Source of the DNA: Medicago truncatula
Taxonomy: Eukaryota > Streptophyta > Magnoliopsida > Fabales > Fabaceae
Assembly: GCF_003473485.1 (NCBI RefSeq)
Contig: NC_053045.1
Span: 63,985,994-64,049,993, forward strand
DNA length: 64,000 nt
Direction: 5' to 3'
The first letter of the stretch is position 1. Each line of letters starts with the position of its first letter. Under the pieces are notes generated by a model that was given only the letters and a program-made list of their open reading frames with translations, did no database searches and had not been told where the DNA came from. This document shows positions 21,801 through 33,765 of this stretch, one piece after another. The position numbers were made by a program, and so were the translations under genes.

Positions 21801-23460
21801 ATGCTTATTGTACACCATGTAGCTTTTGATCTGTGTTTGATCTTGTTTCTCACATTTTCTTTTTGTTTGCCAATAGTTGAAGTAGACTTAAAATACTGGT
21901 ATCGTTTATAATCTGACTTTTTTTTTTTTTACCCTATTACCTTCTCACGTGTTCTATTTTTTTTTTTTACAAAAATGTCCACGAGGTTTCGGATTATATA
22001 ATTCGAACATAATTTGGATGTGTTTGGTTTATATAATCTAAAATATGCTTATATATAAGCAACAATCAAAATCTCATTTCATTTCAGTAGTTGCGAATTT
22101 TACCTTAAAAAAACAACCAAAATACAAAGTAAAAAATATGATAAAACATGTCACATAAAAAAAATATATATATAGAAAAATACTACCAAAATTCTAAAAG
22201 TCAAGTAAAACTAATGCATTTTTTTTTCTTCTAAAAATTTGGAAAAAAATTGTTTAAACGATGGAATTTTAGATTGGGTGCCGTCCGGTAAGAAGTCCCT
22301 TCTACGAGAGTCTTGATTTTCAGGGAAAGTTTTAGAGCAATCTGGTTAAGTAGCCCGAAAACCAAATTTTCGACTGGGAACAACTAACAATGACCTAAAA
22401 CATAAGGATTAGAGTTAGGGAGATTAATATGGTCTTTAAACTGGTTAAACGTGTTATTAACAGGTAGAAGGATTATAGTTAGGAAAATTAATACGGCTCT
22501 TAAACTGGTTATCCATGTTACAGACAGGTTCAAAATTTGTGCTTATACATATAATCCGAATTATTTTTTCCCTAAATAATGGGTGTTTAGAGGGTGTCAG
22601 ATTCTATAATGTGAAAAAGCAAAGAACGTGCCATATTGTTTCACAAGTAAACTTGATTGGTGAACATACACACATACATGACATGCTTCCATGAGAGTGG
22701 AGGTGAAACAAGTGAGGGCTTCAAGGTGGTAGATATGGGAAGAGAGGGTGTGTGTGGTGATGAGAGTGATGAAGAGAAATGAGAGTGGAAGTGTTGTGAA
22801 TGATGTAATACATAAGATTACGAACTTGTTGTTTTGAATTACTTTCACCGGTTCTACCAATGTCCAAAAAACCATCTTTTTCAAAAAGCTTCAGATTTGT
22901 AGAACGGAGATTGATGTCGTAGCACACAGAGAGTTGCTGGGAGGTTGAGATCCACGATTGGAGGAAATGATTCGAGTGTGTACAATGCATTGTAAGCAAT
23001 CATGGAACGTCAACATCCACGGATAAAATGAACTTGTGCATGGTGCGATATATGTCACACTCGCGTACGGTAGAAGGCGTCAAAAATACATCATTTACTG
23101 TTTTGTGTACAATTTACACAAAAACTTGATGTTTTTGCGCTTCTATCTGTTTTTTAGTGGAATGGCTTCTATCTTTTATATGCTACCGTTTTAATTAATG
23201 GTTCAAGGAAAATTTCTTTCTAACAGTGTTTTTTTTTATGGGATGCTAATGACTTAGTAGTTTCTTTTTGGTACAAACTTAATGACTTCTTGTATATGAG
23301 GAAAATAGTTGCTTCATAACATTCAACAGCGTAAGATATTATTATTTAGTCATATACTCAACGATTGGCTTCCTTTAAAATAGAATTGATTTTTTTGGTC
23401 AAAAACGGATTTAACTTACTGCTTAATGTTATTAGATGCGTGTAAATTAATAGCATTATA
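21801..23460. other. Intergenic, no recognised gene
   Basis: Contains a diverged pair of about 66-bp repeats near 22405-22520 (AGATTAATATGGTCTTTAAA versus AAATTAATACGGCTCTTAAA, each followed by CTGGTTA). Two overlapping minus-strand frames at 22597-22999 have no domain. Nothing else could be supported. Confidence 0.4.
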
Positions 23461-23479
23461 TATATTCGTTGACACCAGG

Positions 23480-23940
23480 TGTAAGTGTTTGGTCTTACAA
23501 CAAATCTCAACCGTTATAATTATTTGATCTAACAATTCATATGATGTCAATAATAAATAAAAATGAAGCACATTATGATGTTAATAGAAGATTATCATTA
23601 AATAATAAATCAAGGAGTATAACATATAGTGATAATCTCCTACTTGCATCTTAACGTGCTTCCTTTTTATTTAGGTTTTTTTTAGATTATCTTTGAAGAA
23701 TGGTGGGTAATTTACCCACCAACCAATGAAAATGAGCAATTTGTTGGTGGGTCAAGATAGTTCATGGATACCACTTAAAAATGTGCTTATGTGGCTAATG
23801 TGTATTGGTTGGGGTAAATTACCCACCATTCTTTCATAAGTACCCTAGTTGTCACCTTTTATTTATTATTGACATCATGTGAGTTGTTAGATCAAATCAT
23901 CATAAAGATTGAGATTTGGTGAGAAGATGTGAATTTTAGT
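23480..23940. mobile_element. Long-hairpin foldback element with two hairpins nested inside
   Basis: Outer arms of about 70 bp pair CAAATCTCAACC, ATTTGATCTAACAATTCA and GATGTCAATAATAAATAAAA near 23490-23562 with their complements near 23860-23935. Inside are a 33-bp-arm hairpin (23565-23597 with 23630-23662) and a separate short element bounded by AATGGTGGGTAATTTACCC and its complement (about 23699-23832). No coding frame. It looks like a MITE inserted in a MITE-like foldback. Confidence 0.75.
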
Positions 23941-23965
23941 CAATTGTATTAGAAATTGTGTTCCT

Positions 23966-24268
23966 TTGTTTTATATCGATTTGCAAAAACACAAAAAGAG
24001 TAAAAGTCACACTGTATTTCTTCTTATCTCTATGCAACGTTTTTCTTACATCTCGAATCATATTTCTTTCAAAATAGTGTCTTCTATGTCAGTTCTCAAT
24101 CTTATTGCAACTTTGCAAATACTTAATCTCAATCCTAATTCCTTTATCTTCTACATATTGATGGTGGGTGGGTTTGCCGTCGGTGTTGCTGCATCAAATT
24201 GGTCAGATTTGGAAGAAGACATGGTTAAGCTTCAAAGAGAAATTATAATTGATTTTGTTGGAGAATGA
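23966..24268 (+). other. Unrecognised 100-residue open frame
   Basis: The frame ends FAVGVAASNWSDLEEDMVKL then QREIIIDFVGE and has a hydrophobic middle (FIFYILMVGGFAVGVAA). No family is recognised, and there is no clear promoter beyond the foldback element that ends just upstream. It could be an orphan gene or chance. Confidence 0.2.
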
Positions 24269-24649
24269 ATTTTCATTGCAATCCCATTTTGAGGATCTCT
24301 ATTATTACAAAAACAAATGAACAAACAAGCGGTGGAGAATTATTAAGAACATTGGGTTGTGGCACAGGTTGAAGAAAACAGTAACGCAAAAAGAAGTTAA
24401 TTATTAGATTTTGTGATATTTTCTGTTTCTTTCACTTTGCATGGCTTAATAAAATTTTGATGTTTAAAAAAAAAGTTAATTACTAGATTTTAATGAAATT
24501 GATATATCCAATAAATTGATATAATTGTGTAACAACAAAAATTATCCTAATTTATTTAAACCAAATTAATCGTATGTACGTAATGCATAAATACCTCTTA
24601 CCAAAAAAAAAAAAAATGCATAAATACCATAAATTACTCATATTTAACA

Positions 24650-24819
24650 ACAAAAATTATCTCATTATTTTCTTCAATCAGCAATCAACATAAACCAATT
24701 ATCTCTTAAATGATAAAATTGTAAAAACAATAGTAATTACAAACATATTTAATACAAATATCCACTATCTTAATTCTCGTTATTTTTTTAAAAGGTCCTA
24801 TAATTAGGGACGGATGGAG
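24650..24819. mobile_element. Stowaway-like MITE, right-hand part
   Basis: From ATAAACCAATTATCTCTTAA to GGTCCTATAATTAGGGACGG and ATGGAG it matches the right half of the intact element at 59820-60111. It is followed by TA, the Stowaway target. The left terminus is missing. Confidence 0.75.
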
Positions 24820-24821
24820 TA

Positions 24822-25672
24822 ACATCATTCCATTGTTTGGTTTAGTAATAAGTGAATGGAATATAATGGAATTCATTCCATCCAATATCATCCACTCTTC
24901 TAATTTTTCATTCCTTCCAATTTGGAGTGTATGCAAAGGAATGAAACAACAATAATAATGCAATTACAATTTTGTCTCTTTTTTTATTTCATAAACCATT
25001 TCATTTCTTCTATCGTTCCTATTTGTTGTTCTTAATTTGGGTCATGTTGTTTCTTCATCTTTTTTCTAGTATTCTTCAAGTAGTACAGTGTTTTAAAACA
25101 CTAAACTGCAATTTCGTTTGAATGTACTCAACTTAAAGGTATTAAAACTCCAATTTAGAAACATCCCTGATAACAATTCAATAAAATCCAGAAACGTATA
25201 ATATTTGAAGGAAGAAACATGCTCACTGTTTGATTTATTTAGCAAAATTTAGTGGATGTAGGATTGAGCTTTGGAATCATTAAAACAATTAAAAAAAGAT
25301 CCTTAATGGCCGGCCTCAGACAATGGAAAAAATGAAATATTGAGTTGCTTTCCTGTATCTAGTAGTGTATTCTTATTTTATCAAATCATTTGCATTTGCT
25401 TTCTTGTTATTCTTCTGATATTTTTTATTTTAGTTAACATTGTTTTGATAAGTAAATATACTTTGTACATGACTTTTAAATTAAATAAGGGTAAAAATGA
25501 AATAAATAAGTTATAACTCTCTTCCTTCCATTCATTTTCCAAACAATCGAATGGGAAGTTTATTCCATTCCATCATAAAATGTCCAAACAGTGGAATGGA
25601 ATATCTATTCCGTTTCATTCCATGCCACTCCATTCCATTCCGCTCGTTTTAGATTATCTAAACAGAGTCTTA
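24822..25672. mobile_element. Probable GGAATGGAAT-rich MITE
   Basis: Repeated GGAATGGAAT/ATTCCATTCC motifs cluster at both ends. The right end reads ATCTAAACAGAGTC followed by TTAA, and the left carries CATTGTTTGGTTTAG. This resembles a PIF/Harbinger-like element whose left end abuts the truncated Stowaway copy. No transposase; boundaries are uncertain. Confidence 0.4.
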
Positions 25673-26063
25673 ATTCTGTCCCTGGATAGTTGAATTTATA
25701 TTGTTGATTACCTAAGCGAATTTGGTAATAATGCAGTCACTTTTAAGGATATGGAAAAAAATATAAATTTTCAAGTTCAGGAGACATTTTGCACATAAGT
25801 GCAGAATTTCAAAGGGTATTTGCAAAACGCCATCTTGACTAACAGAAAAATTTGATGGAGGGGGTGTTTTTTTTTAGGATAAATTGATTAACATTGTGCA
25901 ATTTTAAAGAGTAATTGAAATTTTGTTATGCTCTTGCTTTTTGAGAAATTATCGCCCCAAACAATGAACATTGAAATGTTATTTTTTAAAACTCCAATTT
26001 CTGTGCTGTTATGCTCTTGCTTTTAGTGAAATTTCGGGTACTTTCATGTGACATTGATTTTCA

Positions 26064-26600
26064 CAAGTGTTGGAATACTTTCAGTTCCATATGCATTAGC
26101 CTCAGGAGGATGGTTAAGTTTAGCACTTTTATTTTCTATTGCAGCAGCATCATTTTACACAGGCATACTAACGAAAAGATGCATGGAAAAAAAATTCAAA
26201 CATTAAAACATATCCTGACATAGGTGAACTTGCATTTGGAAAAATAGGAAGATTAATAGTATCAATATCAATGTACACAGAGCTATACTTGGTTTCAATT
26301 GGATTCTTGATTCTAGAAGGTGATAATTTGAGTAATTTATTCCCAATTGAAGAGTTTCAAGTATTTGGATTATCAATTGGTGCAAAGAAATTCTTTGTGA
26401 TATTGGTTGCAGTGATTATCTTGCCAACAATTTGGTTAGATAATTTGAGTTTTCTTTCTTATGTATCTGCAAGTGGTGTGTTTGCTTCTGGTGTTATTAT
26501 TTTGTCAATATCATGGACAGCAACATTTGATGGAATTGGTATTCATCAAAAGGGTGATATTGTAAATTGGTATTCACCAATGCTTCTTATTATTCATTAG
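26064..26600 (+). pseudogene. AVT-type amino-acid transporter pseudogene fragment
   Basis: The family (AAAP/AVT) moves neutral amino acids across the vacuolar or other membranes with protons, using about eleven transmembrane helices. The readable segments are GILSVPYALASGGWLSLALL and FSIAAASFYTGILTKRCME, then after a one-base insertion in an A-run near 26188-26196, DIGELAFGKIGRLIVSISMY and TELYLVSIGFLILEGDNLSN. Next come LSIGAKKFFVILVAVIILPT and SYVSASGVFASGVIILSISW. Together these cover roughly helices 1 to 5. The N-terminus and all later helices are absent, and the frame ends in an unrelated SPMLLIIH tail. A frameshift plus double truncation makes it non-functional. Confidence 0.85.
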
Positions 26601-27129
26601 TAAAATATGTTGTAATCATCATGTTGTTATGTTTTCAGTTTCACAACTTTGTTCTCATTTGTGAGTTAAACTCACTTGTTGTTCTAATTTCATTAGATTT
26701 CGAGTTTACAAGCGAGTAAACTTGAAATTGCTATCTAAATATAATCATTGAATCGTACATTTTTGCTAGATAAGTCGCAATTATAACAACCTTAACAAAT
26801 TACCATATATTATAAGTATATGTACAAAAGAAAATCAGAACTCAACTTTTACAAACATTACAACGTGCAATTCTCAAACTTCATCTAGCAATTGGATGAG
26901 GATCAATTTCTGTTATGATATGTAAAAGAACAATTTAGCTTCAGTTTATCATATCTAATGATTCTTTGTTCTTAACATTGTTTGTTGCTGTTTTCAATGG
27001 ATTTGATATCAACTTCATCTGAGAGTGGACAACTGAGTGTTGAAACTTCATCACTGATTCATGATAGTTCTCAATGTTACTCCCATAGAAATAAAGAATC
27101 ATGGAAGTCTTTAGTCTTTTAATGTCGAT

Positions 27130-27720
27130 GTTTTGGATGCAGAACTTCAAGAAAACCTTTTCCCAAGTTTTGAAGATCATGATCGACTTAATGAAAGGGT
27201 TGTCACAGTTGACATTAGAAGCACAAGTTTTAGTTGTTCATGTCGTATGTTTGAGAACAGGGGCTTAGGTGGTTATGTGCAATATCATTTTTTGAAGATC
27301 TTGGAGTTCTTAGGTGGTTATGTACATTATCATTTTTTGAAGACAATACCTGAACAATATGTTTTGAAGCGTTGGACTAGAGATGTGCGTCCGTCTGTTG
27401 ATAAGCTGAAATCTATCATCAATGTTGGCACTGAAGACACCACTCAAGCACAAAGATATCAACAAATTTGTGTTGTTACCGTTCAGCTTTCTACACGTTT
27501 TTGTGCAGATTCGGAGGCATCTGAAATTTTTCTCAACGGTGTTCTTGAAGCTGGGTAAAAGGCAGAGGAGTTGATTCTTTCTAAAGGTATTCGTCCAGAC
27601 CCATCTTCCGTGACGCCATCCAAGTCTTCAAAAGTAGCTGCTGTCGATGAACCATCTGCTGGGGTGAAGTCCACTACATCAAAGTTCAAAGAAAGATCAA
27701 ATCCAAAAGAAGCGACTTAA
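27130..27720 (+). pseudogene. FAR1/FHY3-related fragment (SWIM region), broken
   Basis: FAR1-related proteins are plant transcription factors derived from Mutator-like transposases. The frame contains the start of the SWIM zinc finger (FSCSCRMFENRGL), then LKILEFL and IPEQYVLKRWTRDVR, the usual order just after the finger. Between them about 50 bp is duplicated (TTAGGTGGTTATGTGCAATA and TTAGGTGGTTATGTACATTA), and the expected second C-x-H pair of the finger is corrupted. A TAA at 27556-27558 is followed by further in-frame family-like sequence (KAEELILSKGIRPDPSSV) to 27720. The N-terminal FAR1 DNA-binding and transposase-derived domains are absent. Confidence 0.72.
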
Positions 27721-28016
27721 AAGTGATTATGAAAAAACTAGAGAGGCAGAAATTCCTTATAAATCGGAAGAAACAAAAGAAAGATGATGAAACTTTTAAA
27801 AAAAAGTGGTCATTGATTGATTGTTTTTATGTTATAAGTTTGTAATAGATTTTATCGGGAATATTTTGATATGATCTATTGGAAATTATACATTTCACAT
27901 TCTTTATTGTTATGTATTGATGATTATATGTTAAAACCATTAGACAATTAGTTTGGTTTCACATAGAATACTATCAAAACCATTAAACCATACTTATGGT
28001 TTCAGTAATATTTTTT

Positions 28017-28215
28017 AGGCTAAACTTCATTTTTCGCCCCTTAAGTTTTCAAATGTTGCGATTTTGGCCCCCTATTAAAAAAAATGGCAAAAGTGACCCC
28101 CTATGTTTAGGGAAATATGCTCTTTTGACCCCTAACCTAAGGAAAATATGTTTTTTGACCCCTTATCTTTACAAAAAGTTGCGATTATGACCCCTTTTCT
28201 AGGACACGTGGCATC
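28017..28215. repeat. Dispersed-repeat terminus with GACCCC motifs
   Basis: GACCCCCTA/GACCCCTAACC phrases recur about every 35-45 bases (TTTTGGCCCCCT, AAGTGACCCCCT, TTTTGACCCCTA, TTTTGACCCCTT, TATGACCCCTTT), ending in GACACGTGGCA. This layout resembles one end of a plant DNA transposon with subterminal repeats. The opposite end was not found. Confidence 0.4.
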
Positions 28216-28685
28216 TTTACAAAACATAAGCTTTGAAATGACTTTAGAATGTACGTTAACTAAAACCAGCAGAAACAAATGTATAAGAGGACCAAGAGAT
28301 ACTTAACAAAAAAGATACTCTTATAGAAGCTCTGAAACATATGCTGACAGTAGAATACATTAAATTGATCTATCAAATAAGGTTGTTTAGACAAAACATT
28401 CATGATACACTTTATAAAAAAACACTTACAAGTGACATGATATTTGATTAACAACACATAAGTTATATTTGTGACATGAAGAATAAGAAAGTTATATACC
28501 ATACCACTTAAGTAAAAGGATCATAAGAAGTACTGTTATGTTCATTTTCTTCCACTAGATCATAAGAAGTACTATTCAACAACAATTGTCGTTGAAAGAA
28601 AAATGAAGCAATTGTTTTCTTTTAAACATACACTTGTCACAACCCTAAAGAAGCACTATTTCTTTTGTTTATTTGGTAATTTCAG

Positions 28686-28775
28686 GCTGATGGGTTCCCT
28701 GAGCCAGAGATCATTGACTACAACCCTAAAGACTTTGATTTTGGAAAAAAGAAGTCATTTTCATTTCGTGATCAG
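28686..28775 (+). CDS. Orphan exon, 30 codons, family not recognised
   Basis: A clean TTTCAG acceptor precedes a 90-bp phase-0 open block, ADGFPEPEIIDYNPKDFDFG then KKKSFSFRDQ, ended by a GTGAAA donor. The composition and flanking splice signals look like a real internal exon, but neighbouring exons were not found within several kb and the family is unknown. It may be a stranded exon left by a deletion or carried in by a transposon. Confidence 0.4.
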
Positions 28776-28779
28776 GTGA

Positions 28780-30500
28780 AATAACAACAAAATTAAAACA
28801 AAACATCAATAATCAAAAGCAAAATTACATGAACTAAAACCAAAAGATGCTATATTTTCAAGGGCTAAATGACAATGCAACTAATTTACATTGTCATTCT
28901 CTAAATGACAATGATGTCATGAATGCAAGCTCAAATATTTTGTAATTATTTTCTAGTATTTAGAATTTGAAACAAACCAAGACTAACGCAGCCACTTTAG
29001 CATACTAAACAATGACTACCCGTAACAGCTGACCCAATAGACTATTTACCAATCATGAAGGTGCATTGTAGTTTATGCTTATTCAATCATACTTTATTAT
29101 CCAAAGCAAGTAAAGCTTTCATGATGGTGCAATGAAGTTGAATTGTTATCCATCATAGCACAACACATAAGCTTAGACTTGAAACTTGATTTTCTTTTAT
29201 ACCACAACAAGTCCCACATCAGATTTGTGTAAAAACAGGCACAAAGCTCAAAAGAAGTTAGAATTTGAAACATATGTAGTCCGAAATCCGACGCAGTCAG
29301 TACATGTACATCGGTGGTTGTTTGATTGAAATAGGTCTAACTCCAAATCTAAGTACAAAAACCATTTCCCAAGCAAAATGATTTTGGGATAAAAAATCGG
29401 TTGAATGTCATAAAAACCATGAATGGATTAATCCCCTGGATACAAAACCTAAGCAAATAGAACTTATGAATTAATGTGTTCTAAACCTATAATCAATTTC
29501 AATTCAGCTAATGTTTCAAATCAACACACTGAAACCATTTCCAACTAACATATACAATTTTAAAACTATTTATGTTAGAGGCTATGATGTTGCATGTTAA
29601 ACATGTTACATTGAACATTGTTCTCACATCAATTTCAGTTCACTAGGGACTAATTTTCATTTGTCGATTCACTCCCTTGGCACAAACACTCTGAAACCAT
29701 TTCAATTTGAAATTAAACTGTCAATTTGAGATAATTTCAAAACTATTTGAGAACAATGTTCAATGTAAGACAGCGACAGTGAAAATGGGCAAGAAATCAT
29801 ATATGATAAGTTTGAACCTGTTTTGTTTTCAACATTTTGTTGTTTGTTTCGTTTGGTGACGGTGATGATGATTTCGGTGACGGTGATGGCGATGAAGACA
29901 ACGACAGTGAAAAATGAAGTTAGCATGCATTCACCGAGCAGAAACCGTTCGTTTAACTACCGCCGGCGAAGGTGACGAAACTGGTTCAGGAGTCCTCACT
30001 GATTCAATGATTTACTTCAGCACCTTGAGATCGTTTTCAGTGATGAAGACAGCGCCGGTGATGAAGACAAACACAGCGACGGTTTCCGGCGAGGTTGTGA
30101 GCGTTTGGTTTCGGTTTCCGACTGATTCAATGAAAAACCTTACTCAATGAGAAATGGGCTTTTGTTTTGGAGAGAAATGAAAATAGTTGTGAAACCAAAT
30201 GGGCTTTCGTTTGGTTTGGAGGGTGTATGACAAAATGGATTGGGGTGTAATTATGCAATTATGCACGGTGCATAAGGAAATCCTTATGCACCATAACCAC
30301 TCCCCTCTTAATTTCTAATTTCATGATTTTGGTCCACATATTTAAAAAATAGGAAAAAATTAAATATTTTTGGTCCGCAAAATTAAAAAGATAACCCAAA
30401 TTACCTATGCTAGATAATAGATATTGATTGGTAAACGGAGTTGAAGGAACTAAGGGTGTTTCATGTATTGCAAATTTATTTTCCGGAATGTGATATTGGG
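28780..30500. other. Intergenic, no recognised gene
   Basis: Only short frames. A GC-richer patch at about 29860-30150 contains repeated GGTGACGGTGATG and GTGATGAAGACA phrases and an open plus-strand frame without a domain. It might be a leader or first exon of an unrecognised gene. Confidence 0.3.
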
Positions 30501-31840
30501 AATCTTTGGTTCCCATGTCTGTTTCAAGTTTTCATAAATTATTCCCAAGTACATTTTATTTATAGGAATAAAATTTACACGACTTTTCCACACTTTATTC
30601 CCATGTTAAAGTATGAGAATTTTTTATTCTTATAGGAATAAGAGGTAACCACCCATAACTTCCCACTATCACACTTTTTTTAACTCTTTTATTTTTTTGT
30701 TTTAAATTATAAATTAAATATATTTCAAAATATTCCTGGAAAACTAACTTAATTACCAAACATATTGATAGGATTAAGATTCCTAGGAATAATGTTCTAG
30801 GGAATGCTATTCCCAGGATTGAAAATGTAATCATTGAAACAAACACCAGTACACCTAAAGATGATGGTGACGGAGAAAGTGAAGATGTTGGCGAGACCGA
30901 GGACAACTTGCGTTTTAAATATATGAGTGAGACTGATTGAGAAGATATGATAGCGATTAATGACTATAGTGATAGAAAAGATAGAGATTGTCGGGTGTGA
31001 GATGTGGATTGAGAAGAGAAGAGTGGGTGTCGTCTGATAGATTGACTCTAACTTTGAGAGTGAAATGATTTAGGATTTGAGTTTCTATTCATATAAAAGA
31101 GGTAATGAAGTGATTTTCTATATTTGGGACAAGTTTAAGTATGGGTTCGGAGTACGTACCTATTACCTCATTAACCGTCTCATACCCTTGTTTTAAAATC
31201 GGATAAAACTTGAACCATACCTAAATCCAATCAAAGTAGAAAAAACCAACAAATCGAGTTTGGTTCGGACGGATGCCCGGATGGACTCTCCTACCATGCC
31301 TATCTACATTGCTTCAATTTCAGCATAAATATGAACTCATAATGCTTTCAATGAATAAATTGCATCACAGATTCTAGTGCACAAGTTTTTCTTACTTTGG
31401 TTCCTAATTCCTAATTGCTGCAAAAGCAAAAATGAATGGTTAAAAGGAGAAAGAGAAAAAAATATTCAAAAAAGAGTTTAATTACGTTTGGTCAAGCGAA
31501 TTCCTAAGGAAAACTATTCAATCATAGGTTCCCTGTACGAAGAATTTAATGAAGAAAACAAAATTTCAATTCAAGGTTGCAAAGTGTTTCACATAAAGAA
31601 GGTAGGTACCAGTTATGTAAGTAGGACATAGGAAATGACTCGCTATCATTTTTTTTCCAGCCAATTTGAAAGGTAACTAGTGATTTAGGCTCTTTTCCAC
31701 AAAAAAGAAAGAAAAAAAAAACAGATGATGCAATGTTTGCTTACACTCATTTGTCGCACCAATATTATATAGTAGCTACAGGTATGTTCAACGAGTCGAT
31801 TTAAACACAGTTGCAAGCAAATGTTACCAAAAAAATATAT

Positions 31841-32596
31841 CTATTCTTCCTTTTCTTCTTCCTCTGCTTGCATGATATTAACCGCAATGTCCATTGTATC
31901 TAAAGTCTTTCTCAGCAACTCATTCCGAACAAGCACAGCTTCCAGCTGGAAGTAAAAAGAAAAAAACTAACCATTTAATTCAAATTTATTCAAAAACATA
32001 ATACTAAATATAGATGATGGTATCATTAACATTACCATATTGTTTTTTCCATTATCGAGCAACATCATGCAATCTCTCGAGCTTCCTTCCATCTGTTGTT
32101 TCTTTTTTGTATCTTTTAGCATCTGTTCATATTTATCCTTTTCCATGTTTTTGTATTTATCCTGTATGCAATTTGAAGACAATTAATATACAATACAAAG
32201 ATTAGGCTATTTAGTTTTAGAGAATACTTTACCCTCAACTCATCAGCTGTTCTGCCTGCGAACACCCCAGAGTACTTTTCGGATGTCAATATCTTTGCCC
32301 AGTCACATTTCATTTCATTCGCGGCTTTGTTAATAACATGTAAGTGATTAGCATATATTATTATTTATATTATTAGTGTAGTACCATATTAATTAGCAGA
32401 CCACAAACAACAAAGCATCATATAGCAGTGATGTTAGAGTACCTTCATTATTCTTTCCTCCAGTTACTATGTCTTCAGCATCAGAACTAGCTTTCACAGA
32501 CCCACTCGTGCTATCAGCACTTGCCATCACAGTCCTACTCGTGTTATCAGAAGTAGTCTTCACAGGCCTATTCGTGTTATCAGAACTTGGCTCCAT
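31841..32596 (-). CDS. Small Myb/SANT-like protein (telobox-like C-terminal half), four exons
   Basis: Four exons with GT-AG borders join in frame: 32443-32596, 32233-32324, 32036-32161 and 31841-31945, giving 158 residues with the start at MEPSSDN. An in-frame methionine 9 codons upstream is possible. The N-terminus is a Ser/Thr-rich repeat (NTNRPVKTTSDNTSRTVMAS). The core (WAKILTSEKYSGVFAGRTAD, ELR joined across an intron to DKYKNMEK) resembles the W-x-x-I ... F-x-x-RT-x-x-D-L-K-D-K-W/Y-R-N helix 2-3 part of telobox Myb domains. The C-terminus is a predicted coiled coil (LEAVLVRNELLRKTLDTMDI) with an acidic tail. Continuous phase over four exons supports a real gene. The Myb assignment rests on the partial motif. 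An LTR element sits about 260 bp upstream of the start. Confidence 0.65.
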
Positions 32597-32856
32597 AATG
32601 ATAGTCCTAGTAAATCTGAACAATCAAAATCATAATGTACGTACAGCATCAATAGGATTCACTATTGAAAAATCTGAAAAATTAAAATCATGAACTAAAA
32701 AACAATAGATTACGAGTGAAAATTATCATCAGATTATGACCTAAATTAAGACTGAAATCACAGAAAGAGATGTATGAACTCAATATAACAATACATAGAT
32801 GAACAGCATCAGTAGGATTATTAATGAAAAATCAAGAAAAAACAATAGGTTATGAA

Positions 32857-33028
32857 TGTTAGGAAACATGGCATCCATGGATATAGAGAGAAAAGCTTGG
32901 GAAAACTATTGTATTGATGATAGTTGAAATGATACAAGAATGGAAAAGATAGGTACAAATGAGTCAACCATGTGACTTATATAGTAACTGAACTAGTGTC
33001 CTAACTAACTATATCATTATTCTTAATA
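32857..33028 (-). repeat. 3' LTR of the retroelement
   Basis: About 172 bp, TGTTAGG on the plus-strand left edge and TTCTTAATA on the right, next to the polypurine tract. Confidence 0.8.
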
Positions 33029-33439
33029 GCCTCCCTCAAACTCAAGGTAAGATAACTCTTAGCTTGAGTTTGAATTACAAAGCTAACAGCAAACAGAAGA
33101 AATAAAGTGCAGAAGTATATGACAAGTTGAGGTGCATAGCTCCTCGAAGTCGTTGACCAACTTTTGGGTCCTCGCAAGCTTCCTACAGCGTCTCCGCAAC
33201 ATCCATATGCGAAAACACAAACATTCAGCAGGATAGTATCAACAACTATTCCAAAATAGGGCAGTGCCAATGATATGTAAATCCAATAAACCACTTGTAA
33301 ACTAGAAAGGCCAACAACAATTGTAGAACCTTGTGCTACCTAAGTCCTTCCAACAAAGTAGATGTGTAAGCAATGCTTCACCAAGCCAAATCCAAACAAT
33401 ATCTGAACTCAAGCAGTAACTAATCAAAGCCATAAAGCA

Positions 33440-33765
33440 AAACGCTTAACCATTGAGCAGAAGCCATAACTCAAGGCTTAACCACTTAACAGAAGCTAAA
33501 AACAATAAAGCCAACAAAGGGCATAATGCTTAACCACCATAGGACAAAAGTGAGAGAGAATATGAAGAGTGCTTAACCACCATAGAGCAGAAGCTAGAAA
33601 GAAAAAATGAAGAGTGCTTAACCACCATAGGGCAGAAGCTAACAAAAATGCTTAACCATCTATGACAGAAGCATCGTGCTTAACCATCATAGACAGAAGC
33701 TCAACAACGCTTAACCATTCATGATGGAAGCATATCAACATGTCTTAACCATCATGAACAGAAGC
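33440..33765. repeat. Degenerate tandem motif GCTTAACCA...CAGAAGC inside the retroelement
   Basis: Nine copies of GCTTAACCAYCATAG-like sequence, most followed by a CAGAAGC-type motif, spaced irregularly at about 28-55 bp. They lie in the non-coding interior of the LTR element. Confidence 0.85.
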
